NCBI RefSeq assembly: GCF_023221595.1
Contig: NZ_CP096565.1
Location: 1-64,000, forward strand
DNA length: 64,000 bases
Reading direction: 5' to 3'
DNA from: Rhodococcus qingshengii JCM 15477
GTDB lineage: Bacteria > Actinomycetota > Actinomycetes > Mycobacteriales > Mycobacteriaceae
The position numbers were made by a program, and so were the translations under genes. Below, one piece after another: positions 49,453 through 57,610 of the stretch. The stretch's first letter is position 1, and each line of letters starts with the position of its first letter. Under the pieces are notes generated by a model that saw only the letters and a list, made by a program, of their open reading frames with translations, was not told the origin of the DNA and ran no database searches.

Positions 49453-50020
49453 GGCCTGACCTCCTCGTAGTCGGTTCCTGTCCCATTGAACAGCGTGGGT
49501 CCGACTTCCGCGCCAAACGCCGTGTGATGATCTGTGCGAGTACGTCGTCGACTGTCGCGGAAGGGGAAGTGCGATCACCAGTCCTCGGCCGGCGCCTGCC
49601 GATGTCGCTTTGGCGATCGTGGCCGCAACGGTCCTCGGTGTCACCGTCGGGGTTCTTCTGGCCGACGTGGTGGCCGGCGTGGCAGTCGGGGCCGGTACCG
49701 CGGTGGTCTTCCGCTTCGTGTTGCGGACGATCATCACCCGGAAATGACCGCCAGCGCTGGTCAGCGGATCGGAATAACTCTGCGACGGTGTTCGTTGTAG
49801 AGGCTGTCGGTGTTCGGTTCTTTGCCCCGGGTACCACCCCAGAAATGCCGCTTCGAGCGGCCACTTGCCGAGAGGCGCAAGACGGGCACCGACCCTGTGA
49901 AGCCGCTGGACACCTTTCGGTGCCGGCGGCTTCGTCATGTCCGAGGTCAGGGAGACGGGTTGCATCAGATGCAAGTTTGATGCATCTGTTTTGGGTTCCG
50001 GCTGCTCGTCGTGCCGGTGG
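49453..50020. other. No supported gene
   Basis: 568 nt. A hydrophobic reading frame on the plus strand (49569-49748, LAIVAATVLGVTVGVLLADV) ends in a proper stop but has no start codon upstream, so it looks like a gene remnant. No terminator or repeat recognised. Confidence 0.4.
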
Positions 50021-50950
50021 TCAGTGTCGGCCGGGGAGGTCGACGTCATCGGCGGTCTTGTCGATGCGCATACCTTTGAATGCTGGGTGTCTGAGTCCGC
50101 CGCCGGTGTACTCGCGGTACTCGACGTCGCACACTAAAAGCGGCTCTGACCAGCGGGCTTCACGGGTGATTGCTCGTGGTGGCGCGATCGCGAACGGGCT
50201 GGTGGGTCGTTCGATGTCGATGAGTTGTTCGCGTAGTTCGCGGCGCTGTCTCGAAGAAAATCCGGTGCCGACGTTTCCGATGTAGACGAGCGATCCGGAG
50301 TCGTCGTGGGCGCCGAGGATGAGAGATCCGATTCCGCCGGCGGCATTGCCGGATCCGGGGACGAATCCGCAGATGATTCCTTCCGTGTTGGCGCGGAGCG
50401 GTGTTTTCAGCCAGCTCGGGGACCGTTTTCCGGGTTGGTAGGTCGAGGTGATGCTTTTGGCGACGATGCCTTCGAGGTGGTGTGTGCGGGCGACCTCGAG
50501 CATGGTCGGTCCGTCGACGTTGAGCCAGTGGGGTGGGACTTTGATGCGCGGGTGTTCGAGGCTGAGGTTGGCGAGCGCTTCGCGGCGTTCGAGGTAGGGC
50601 AGGTCGGTGGTCGATGTTCCGTCGATGTCGAGGACGTCGAAGACGTAGTAGGTGGTCAGGGCGTCGTTGCGGAGCTGCGCGGTGGGTTTGAGGACGTGCA
50701 TCCGGCGCTGTAATCGGGAGAAGGACGGGACACCGTCGGGGCCGAGTGAGACGATCTCGCCGTCGAGGACGGTTTCGCGGTGGTCGAGCACGGCGCTGAG
50801 TGCGTCGACGATCTCGGGAAACGAGGCGCTGAAGTTGTTGCCGTTGCGCGACCACAGTGCCGGCGGTTTGGTGCCGGTGGTGGCGATGGCTCTGACTCCA
50901 TCCCATTTCGACTCGAAGGCCCTTAACTGCACAAACTGCGAACAGGACAA
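50021..50950 (-). CDS. ATP-dependent DNA ligase, LigD/LigC type, 5'-truncated
   Basis: 309 aa open frame from a TTG at 50950. Adenylation motif I is ESKWDGVRAI (nucleophile Lys near residue 15). Further motifs: WSRNGNNF, LDGEIVSLGPDG, YVFDVLDIDG, LEGIVAKSI, SWLKT. OB-fold domain: IGSLILGAHD, EPLLVCDVEYREYT, LRHPAFKGMR. Family members have about 20-25 more residues before motif I (MLA-type start with WxxExKWDG). Homology here starts abruptly at FESKWDG, so the 5' end was probably lost by recombination with the adjacent DNA near 50935. Confidence 0.75.
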   Translation of the reverse strand: MSCSQFVQLRAFESKWDGVRAIATTGTKPPALWSRNGNNFSASFPEIVDALSAVLDHRETVLDGEIVSLGPDGVPSFSRLQRRMHVLKPTAQLRNDALTTYYVFDVLDIDGTSTTDLPYLERREALANLSLEHPRIKVPPHWLNVDGPTMLEVARTHHLEGIVAKSITSTYQPGKRSPSWLKTPLRANTEGIICGFVPGSGNAAGGIGSLILGAHDDSGSLVYIGNVGTGFSSRQRRELREQLIDIERPTSPFAIAPPRAITREARWSEPLLVCDVEYREYTGGGLRHPAFKGMRIDKTADDVDLPGRH

Positions 50951-50969
50951 GTTGTCACGCGTCCGACTG

Positions 50970-51407
50970 TCAAAGTAGCGGCTTGTCGATCTGTTCGCGG
51001 AGGATATCGCCGTGACCCGCGTGCCTGGCGAGCTCTTGGATCATCAGAAGCAGCGTCCATCGCATGCTGACGACCCCTTCTCGGGGAGTGTCCATGATGT
51101 CGTCGAGGTCGAAACGAGAGGCGATCTCACGTGACCGTCGACTGGCGCGCTCGAACTCGGCGATGACATCCGCCAGCGCCTCGTCGTCGGCAACAGCGAA
51201 GGTGCCCTCGTCGCGGCGGGAGTATCCATCACACTCAGATTCGCTGAGTCCTGCCCAAAACCGTTGGAACCAGATTCGTTCCGCGGCAGCGGCATGCTTG
51301 ATCAACGAGATCGGTGTCGTCAGCGATAAGACGAGTCGTCGACGAGCGTCGATTTCAGAGAGTCCGCGCACGGTCTCGATCAGCGCTTCGCGGTTCCGGT
51401 CGAGCAT
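50970..51407 (-). CDS. DinB-fold (DUF664-type) protein
   Basis: 145 aa from an ATG at 51407 without a good RBS. The start LDRNREALIETVRGLSEIDARRRLVLS and HAAAAERIWFQRFWAG, ending LARHAGHGDILREQID, match the DUF664/DinB four-helix family, with His residues for metal in HAAAAE and HAGHGD. In-frame codons upstream (TERSIIEN) also resemble the family, so the annotated start may be a few residues late. Thiol-dependent enzymes or stress proteins; substrate unknown. Confidence 0.8.
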   Translation of the reverse strand: MLDRNREALIETVRGLSEIDARRRLVLSLTTPISLIKHAAAAERIWFQRFWAGLSESECDGYSRRDEGTFAVADDEALADVIAEFERASRRSREIASRFDLDDIMDTPREGVVSMRWTLLLMIQELARHAGHGDILREQIDKPLL

Positions 51408-51780
51408 GTTCTCAATGATCGATCGCTCCGTGCCGGTAGTAATTATGTTGGTAATAATAGTCTTTCACTCGTTTCAGTCAGGCGGACGGCCAAGGACCGC
51501 CGCTCGCTATCAGTTGGGATGGGTTACGCACAACAGCAACCAAATGCGGGGAGAAGCGAAATGTCCGGCACCGGGAACCGAGCCAGAGAAAGGCGATGTG
51601 ATCCGTTTGTCATCAAGGACGATGTGCTTGGGAATGCAAGGATAGGAGCCAGCGTCAACACCGCGGCAAGGTTCTGCAGTCTGCTAGTAGTCTATCGCAT
51701 AATTGCAATTCGGGAGAGGACGACCGCCCGAACCTTGCGCCTGCCAGCGCTTGTCGACACGTCTGACAAGGCGATACCCA
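51408..51780. other. Spacer between DinB-fold gene and recombinase operon
   Basis: 373 nt without a supported gene. AT-rich near 51440-51465 (TAATTATGTTGGTAATAATAG), probably the DinB-gene promoter. It may contain the left boundary of the recombinase element, but no repeat pair was recognised. Confidence 0.35.
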
Positions 51781-54258
51781 TCATGTGTGAGGCTGAACGG
51801 TGTGCGCGACGATGTCCGGGAAGCTGGGCATGTTGAGTTGAACGGCACGACGGGCCCGCCGATCGATGTGGTCCAGTTTTTCCTCGGTTGCCACGAGGCT
51901 CACGCGGAGTCCTTCTGCTTCGCCGATCCAGCCTTCGCTGTCCGCCTCGGTAATTCGGGCAGTAAGGTTGTCGCGTATCTCGACCAATCGGAAACGTTGT
52001 GCGGGATCCACACGCAATACGGGGCACCGGATGCAACTGTGTTCGTGTTGGCAGCTGGTGCCGTAGGCGCGGCCGCATTCGCCGAGGGCGAGTTTACGGC
52101 GCTCGAAATGTCCGAGAAACTCATCCCATTCGGCATCTGTCGGGGTGCGGTATTCCTCGCTCGGGCGAAGGGCGCGTCGGCGCGAGATGAAGGCGCGGTG
52201 ACCGTTGATCGCTTCCTCCGGGTAGATGGCTTTGTATCCCATGGTTGTGTTGATGTCTTTGTGCCCCAACAGAACTTGAGCTATGTGAGGAGGCATGCCG
52301 TTCATGATGGCGTCGGTAGCGAAGATTCGGCGCAGATCGTGGGGCTGGAAGTACAGCGGTTCGCCTGCTGCGTCCTTCACTCCTGCCGCATCGATGAGTT
52401 CGGTCAGTGCATTGCGGATCAAGCCTGCGGATACCGCGCGGTGGTGACCACCGCTTTTCCATTGGAACAAGAGTGGGGCGGGTGCCACCCAGATGCGTTC
52501 GTTCCGGTCGTAAAGAGGCACAAGGGGAACCCCTCCGTCCGCGCCGCGTATTCGGGACACGATCGTCGACAGCATGTCGGCGAGGTCCGGGCTGACCACA
52601 AGTAGGCGTTCCTCGTCTGTCTTCGAGGGTGCAATCTGCAGTAGCGGGATGAGCTCTCCGGTGGAGGGCAATCGATATTGGGTGATGCTGTGGTGGCTGA
52701 TTTCGAGCATCTCTTCTATTCGAACGCCGGTGTGTCGCAGGACTTCCACACTTGCCAGAGCCCAGAATGCCCGGTTCTCGGCTTCCCGGAGCCGGATGGT
52801 TCGCCCCTCGGAGTCGTAGATCACCGGAATGCCGTCGGCGCTTGCTTTCAACCATGGGTCCGACTTGGTGTAGGTCTTGCCGAGGACGCTGAATTTGGCG
52901 CCCGGCGATGCCGCAACAGCGGCCTCGAGGAGCATCTTGGCGTCATGGGCTCGTTGTTCTGCGATACGCACCAGTTCTGGCAGTCGAGGTAGTCGCTCTC
53001 GTGTGCGCTGATCCATACGTGCTTTGCGTCGGCGTCCGATCTTCTTCGCGCTCGTCTCTCTTGGGCCGATCGGACACGGCGCTACCCACCGCGCCCACCG
53101 CGCGGGGTCGAGAGCTGCCCACGCCGCCAGGTCGAGATAGAACGCGCGCACAGCTGTCAGCATGTCGGTGTAGTTCATTCGTGGACTACGGGTCTCGGCG
53201 TACGTTCCGTCGGGGAGTCGGCGGCGGCTGACCTTCCAATGCATGCGTTCTTTCCACGCCTGGGCTACACCGCGGTCGAGTTGCAGCGAGTTGATTCCCG
53301 GATGGGTGGTCTCCAGGTTTTTCCAGAAATGCAGCGCCAAATGTCGTGAGAGATTGTCGAGCGTCGTGTAATCCAACGAGGGGTGACGCTCGGACAGATA
53401 GTCCACGAGGAGATTCCGGACGTCGGAATTTGCGATGTCGAAGCGGTCGACGAGTTCTCCGACGGTGCTCTGCCCTCGATACACCGTGACGAATCGTAAA
53501 GTCGGTGGCGCGTCTGGTGGAAAGATCCCGATGTCGTGGAGAAGTTTGTAGAAGAGGTAGCGAGTTTTACCTCTCGAACATACGGCGAGCTCCGCCTGGC
53601 GGAGTTCGACGCAGTCACCGACGGTGATGTCGGAGAGGCCGCCGCCTTTGGACAGGATCAACATGGAGATCTGCCATCGTGCAGTTCGACCCTGCATTGC
53701 TTGGGCAGTTTCCGCACCTGCCGCAGCCTCCAGTCGCTCGAATCCTTTCGGATCTCGGCTGATTGCCGCCCAGTCGCGCCAGTAGTGCGACCGGTGCAGT
53801 TGGACCACGAAACGTAAATCGGGGCGAATCAGATCCGCGACGAACAATCCGATCAGGGCATGCGTCAGGACTGTGGACCGGACGGATGGCACCCCCTGTT
53901 CGTCCAGCCACATTTCCGGTACCGAAACCCATCCGAGACCGTGTTCGGCGACGCAACTGCCGTTCCAGCGGTCTTGCCAGCTCTTTCCCGGAAACGAGTT
54001 CAGCCAACGCAGAAGCATCCCAGCACCTCGGACAGCATCGCGCTGAAAGTTCTCGCTACCCGGAGCCCGGATCATGAGCGCTTCCACCCGCTTCAGTGCG
54101 GCCGCGCGGCCGAGTTCAGTCGTCTTCCACGACGACGGCACCACACGCGGTGGATACCGATCGAGGAGTGTGTCGATGACACTGCGATTCGCACCTTCGC
54201 GGGCATCGACGTTCAGGCTCCAACTGGCAGGCACTTTGGAGACACGTGCAGAAACCAT
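51781..54258 (-). CDS. Large tyrosine recombinase (TnpB-like) of a two-recombinase element
   Basis: 825 aa; ATG overlapping the upstream recombinase stop (TGATG). The C-terminal catalytic domain (about 480-710) has Box I HTGVRIEEMLEIS (Arg), the Box II motif PHDLRRIFATDA (His-x-x-Arg), LLGHKDINTTMGY and the Tyr in KAIYP. Large N-terminal region of about 470 residues. After the Tyr a Cys/His cluster CGRAYGTSCQHEHSCIRC precedes a coiled coil. Organisation of two coupled tyrosine recombinases resembles tnpA-tnpB of Tn554-like elements (known family); no tnpC follows. Confidence 0.8.
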   Translation of the reverse strand: MVSARVSKVPASWSLNVDAREGANRSVIDTLLDRYPPRVVPSSWKTTELGRAAALKRVEALMIRAPGSENFQRDAVRGAGMLLRWLNSFPGKSWQDRWNGSCVAEHGLGWVSVPEMWLDEQGVPSVRSTVLTHALIGLFVADLIRPDLRFVVQLHRSHYWRDWAAISRDPKGFERLEAAAGAETAQAMQGRTARWQISMLILSKGGGLSDITVGDCVELRQAELAVCSRGKTRYLFYKLLHDIGIFPPDAPPTLRFVTVYRGQSTVGELVDRFDIANSDVRNLLVDYLSERHPSLDYTTLDNLSRHLALHFWKNLETTHPGINSLQLDRGVAQAWKERMHWKVSRRRLPDGTYAETRSPRMNYTDMLTAVRAFYLDLAAWAALDPARWARWVAPCPIGPRETSAKKIGRRRKARMDQRTRERLPRLPELVRIAEQRAHDAKMLLEAAVAASPGAKFSVLGKTYTKSDPWLKASADGIPVIYDSEGRTIRLREAENRAFWALASVEVLRHTGVRIEEMLEISHHSITQYRLPSTGELIPLLQIAPSKTDEERLLVVSPDLADMLSTIVSRIRGADGGVPLVPLYDRNERIWVAPAPLLFQWKSGGHHRAVSAGLIRNALTELIDAAGVKDAAGEPLYFQPHDLRRIFATDAIMNGMPPHIAQVLLGHKDINTTMGYKAIYPEEAINGHRAFISRRRALRPSEEYRTPTDAEWDEFLGHFERRKLALGECGRAYGTSCQHEHSCIRCPVLRVDPAQRFRLVEIRDNLTARITEADSEGWIGEAEGLRVSLVATEEKLDHIDRRARRAVQLNMPSFPDIVAHTVQPHT

Positions 54259-55541
54259 CAGCGTCGACCTCCGAAAAGTACGTCCAGTACTGCCGGGTTG
54301 TAGCCCGGCGCTGGCGGTGCGTGCAGCGATTGGGTGTTACCGGTGTATCGAGCATGGTGGGCTCGGACGTGTGCGAAAACTTCGTCGCGACTCGGGGTCA
54401 GATACAGCTGAGTGGTTGTCAGGTGCGCGTGGCCCAGGATCCATTGGACATCGGACAACGGCATGTCAGGATCGCTCGTCATCCGAAAAGCGGCGGTGTG
54501 GCGCAGGTCGTGAATGGTCCAATTGGATCCCAACACCGACTGCGCCCGTGAGAACATCGCGCGCGCTCCCGAATACGACAGCTGCCGCCACGGCCTTCGC
54601 AACGTCATCCACAAGGGATGATCGCAGCCGCGAGGGGCATCCTTTCCCCATGCCTCTTCTTGATAGATCCGCAACCACACGAATGCATCTGGCGACGCCG
54701 GCAACTGTTGGACCTCCCGGGTCCCCTTCCTTATTACCGTGATCAATTGCTGGCCCGGGTCCGCACTCTGCTGGGACATCGACAGGAGTTCGTCGGCGCG
54801 GGCACCGGTCGAGACCCAAAAGGCCAACATTGCCCGATCTCGGTTCGACGACAACGCCGCGAATAGTTCGTTGAAACGATCGTCGGGAATCCGCTTGGGT
54901 ATCCGTTTCGGAACCTTGGGTCTGTATCGGCCCTTCCGCTCGTTACGAAACGGATCGTGCGGATCGTGATGCGCGTTCGACCGAAAGGCACGGGGCGAGC
55001 GATCCACCGGGAACGGATTGACGACCGGCCCAGCACCGATGCTCATCTGAAAATCGTAGAACGCCCGCAACACTGTTTCCGCGTGCGCGCGAGTGGCCGG
55101 GGAGAATTTCTGTCCCTGCCGCGGCTTGCCGGTGACCTCGTTGACCACCCAATTACCACTCTTGGTCGCGTTGCCCCCTACAGGTGTTGTGCCGGAGACT
55201 TTTTCGCCCCGCCTCCGCCAGTGTTCACGCCTGGGTTTATCCGCAATCTTCATCCAACGCGCAAAATCACGGCCCTCCGCGGGAGTGGCTCTCTCCCATC
55301 CCACATCGACCGCTGCGAGAAATCTCCACCACCGCAACAAGTCATGTCCGTACGATCGGATCGTCGCCGATGACCGGTCACACGCGTGAAGTTCCTCGAA
55401 AAATAGTGTCGCAGTGCCGATTACCTCACCTGACGCATCGAGTAACCGGTAGGGCTCTGCTTCGGAACCTGTCGAAATCAGCCGCCCCACGTCGGGAACG
55501 ACAAGCCCTGCAAGATCAGTCCGGCGCGTCTCGCTGCACAT
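54258..55541 (-). CDS. Tyrosine recombinase (TnpA-like), first gene of the pair
   Basis: 427 aa from the ATG at 55541 (weak RBS; a TTG at 55577 is possible). SAM-like core-binding domain at about 65-200, catalytic part with Box I STGARADELLSMS, IHDLRHTAAFRM, ILGHAHLTTTQLYL (Tyr). Complete set of catalytic residues. Translationally coupled to the 825-aa recombinase. Confidence 0.85.
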   Translation of the reverse strand: MCSETRRTDLAGLVVPDVGRLISTGSEAEPYRLLDASGEVIGTATLFFEELHACDRSSATIRSYGHDLLRWWRFLAAVDVGWERATPAEGRDFARWMKIADKPRREHWRRRGEKVSGTTPVGGNATKSGNWVVNEVTGKPRQGQKFSPATRAHAETVLRAFYDFQMSIGAGPVVNPFPVDRSPRAFRSNAHHDPHDPFRNERKGRYRPKVPKRIPKRIPDDRFNELFAALSSNRDRAMLAFWVSTGARADELLSMSQQSADPGQQLITVIRKGTREVQQLPASPDAFVWLRIYQEEAWGKDAPRGCDHPLWMTLRRPWRQLSYSGARAMFSRAQSVLGSNWTIHDLRHTAAFRMTSDPDMPLSDVQWILGHAHLTTTQLYLTPSRDEVFAHVRAHHARYTGNTQSLHAPPAPGYNPAVLDVLFGGRR

Positions 55542-55746
55542 ACTGAGGAAAGTATCAGCACACACCCTGACCTGCAATGATGCGATTCGTTAGTTCAGTT
55601 AATACGCCAGCGCTCCCCCGTTGGTGGCTGCCCGAGTGTGGCGAGCATCGGCGGCACTGGTTTTCCGGTGGCGGCGCTCATGCCTTCTACTGTGCGCGGG
55701 TTTGTACTGGTTTCGGCCGGTTTTCCGAGGTTGAGACAATAGTGAG

Positions 55747-55916
55747 ATGAGCGAGACTGCGGAACCGGATGAGGTTCAAGGGTTGGGTGGGGTCCAGCCC
55801 CGGATGAGGGCCAGGCCGGCACGGTGCTGACTTCGGATGGTCGGTGGGCGTACCGGTACAAGGATGGCGCGGAGCTCATCATGATGAAGATGCCCGAGCG
55901 TCCTACCCCGGCATAG
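55747..55916 (+). pseudogene. Frameshifted small gene
   Basis: ATG at 55747 starts MSETAEPDEVQGLGG; a second frame continues as DEGQAGTVLTSDGRWAYRYK and ends MPERPTPA at 55916. The total of 170 nt is not a multiple of three, and joining the frames near 55790 gives a coherent protein of about 55 aa. It is followed by a perfect terminator, as expected for a former gene. A sequencing error is the alternative. Confidence 0.5.
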
Positions 55917-55929
55917 GAGTACACCAGTC

Positions 55930-55968
55930 AGGCCCGCACCGAATCCGCCATCCGGTGCGGGCCTTCTT
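55930..55968. terminator. Bidirectional terminator
   Basis: AGGCCCGCACCG (55930-55941) pairs with CGGTGCGGGCCT (55953-55964), perfect 12 bp, then TCTTGG. Lies between the small plus-strand gene and the converging 61-aa minus-strand gene. Confidence 0.82.
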
Positions 55969-55974
55969 GGTTGA

Positions 55975-56160
55975 CTAGCTCAACTGTGTATTCATCTTGC
56001 TTGCAAGCCATTCCGCGTCCGACTGGACCATCGGTCCTCGAAGGCAGTAGCGGCCGCCGTTGTCTTGGACGTAATGGGTGAAGCACTCGTTCTCGTATCC
56101 GCCGTGTTCTTCGGTGCGGGGTATCGCGACAAATCGTGTGGGAGCGGCTGTTTCGGTCAT
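55975..56160 (-). CDS. Small hypothetical protein
   Basis: 61 aa; ATG at 56160 with AAAGGCATCACC. Contains FTHYVQDNGGRYCLRGPMVQSDAEWLASKM, a compact alpha/beta pattern with two Cys. No family recognised. It converges on the terminator at 55930. Confidence 0.5.
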   Translation of the reverse strand: MTETAAPTRFVAIPRTEEHGGYENECFTHYVQDNGGRYCLRGPMVQSDAEWLASKMNTQLS

Positions 56161-56390
56161 GGTGATGCCTTTCTGAGAGTCGGTAGAGTCGCTCCCCTGT
56201 CACCAGGTCGAGGGTGGGCTGTCAACCCCGTAGAGCGGAGCGTGGGTTGACGGGTCGGGTCCCCGGCATGGTGTTCTGGGGCGACTTGTACGACGACTTT
56301 CTTGACCACTCGGGGCTGCGTAGCGGCAACGGCGCCGGAGGTGTCGTTCGGTTCTTGTGTGTGGCCGGCGGTGGGTGTGTGCGGTGGTGG

Positions 56391-56470
56391 GCACCTCCCG
56401 CTCGGTGCGCTGGCGTGGTGATTGTGCGGGAGCGACGGAACTGGACCACGGGTGGTGTCGCGGTAGCTCT
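56391..56470. repeat. 80-nt structured repeat, copy 2
   Basis: Second copy of the 38035-38113 element: same ends (GCACCTCCCGCTCGG and GGTGTCGCGGTAGCTCT) and same core GTGATTGTGCGGGAGCGACGG. The internal hairpin is kept with other bases (ACCAC/GTGGT). The rest of the gene-free stretch 56161-56746 shows no other feature apart from a change to AT-rich DNA after 56640. Confidence 0.6.
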
Positions 56471-56746
56471 GGTTTGTGGTGGTGAATGAGTATCAGGTCG
56501 CCACGTGTGACCGATCTGCAAGGATTGTTGCAGGTCAGGACTTCGGCTTGCGCTTCGGTCTGGTCAGTGTGGCGACCTGGTGCTCGTCGCGAGTTCGAGG
56601 ATAGTCCGGTGGCCCGACATGCCAGAAGAATGCGTCAGCTTCCAGTAATCCGAAGCGCTCATACAAACCTGAGTGAGAACTGGAAACATTTCTCCCGACC
56701 CGCAAAGTCGGTAGTTATCGTCATCGCGCCAGATCGTTCCGAAACT

Positions 56747-57610
56747 TCACACTTCAAGAGGGATATTTGAGTCGAGGACTTTAAATCCGCCGTCGCAAAA
56801 CTCGTTAGAGGAGGCGAGTGCAGCTAGCAGGACTGGCCACCAGTGATTAGGCCCGTAGTTACGTTTCTTTGTTCTATACTCAAGCTGTAGGTAACTGGAA
56901 ACATTTGCTGAACCACCGATCCTGTAGAACTCCTCCAGAGCGGATAGCATACCGGTCACTGTTTCGACCGAATCTTCCGCATATCGAGCTGCTAGATCCA
57001 GTTCGGCAAATTGATGACGGTGTATCTTCCATATTTCCTCCGCCATACTAACAGGCCGAACAACCGTGAAGATGATAGTCACGGAGGTTCCGACCGAGAC
57101 AGAGGCGGTCAAGTACAGGTCGGGTTTTTCGGGAAGTTTATCGAAGTACGGGTGAAGGAATCGCCGTCCACCGTCTGGATGAGAGTATTTGTTTAGCTTT
57201 TTTCCGTTACATATCCGACAGATCGGAACTAGGTTAGGCGCATATACGGCGTACTCACCAAATATTGATTTGGGGAGATAGTGATCGATTTCAGTTGCTT
57301 TAAGCTGGTAACAGTAGGGGCACTTCTTCCATGGAGTTGATTCATTTTTAATCGACTCTTTCACACGCTTGAAGTAAACCAGGTTCAGATAAGGCGCGTT
57401 CTTTTCCAGTTCATCTTGATCAAGCTCGGATATATCGGGATCGGCCTGCGGGCCACCTTTGTCCATAACTCGGTCCATATACGTGACATAAAGTTCGAGA
57501 ACTTTTGCAGCCAGAGCGTCTGGGCGAAGATTTCCCTTAGATTTCTGATCGGCGGCGACGTACCGGTAGTTTTCTACGTCACTGGTCGTCGTCTCAATGG
57601 CGCCGATCAT
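56747..57610 (-). CDS. ptuB-like: HNH nuclease of a Septu-like defence pair (PtuB-like)
   Basis: 287 aa; ATG overlapping the ATPase stop by 4 nt. HNH core with zinc knuckles CPYC (97-100) and CRIC (131-134), and the catalytic EIDHYLPKSIF between them (His110), then NGKKLNKYSH. The C-terminal 130 residues are of unknown fold. In Septu systems PtuA ATPase and PtuB HNH nuclease form a complex that cuts nucleic acid during phage infection. Codon use is AT-richer than its neighbours. Confidence 0.75.
   Translation of the reverse strand: MIGAIETTTSDVENYRYVAADQKSKGNLRPDALAAKVLELYVTYMDRVMDKGGPQADPDISELDQDELEKNAPYLNLVYFKRVKESIKNESTPWKKCPYCYQLKATEIDHYLPKSIFGEYAVYAPNLVPICRICNGKKLNKYSHPDGGRRFLHPYFDKLPEKPDLYLTASVSVGTSVTIIFTVVRPVSMAEEIWKIHRHQFAELDLAARYAEDSVETVTGMLSALEEFYRIGGSANVSSYLQLEYRTKKRNYGPNHWWPVLLAALASSNEFCDGGFKVLDSNIPLEV

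Noticed and set aside
49569..49748. Hydrophobic plus-strand frame resembling a small membrane protein
   Set aside because: No ATG, GTG or TTG start in frame upstream before a non-coding context; kept only as a possible remnant.
51519..51760. Short open frame between the DinB-fold gene and the recombinase operon
   Set aside because: Compositional noise without RBS or recognisable domain.
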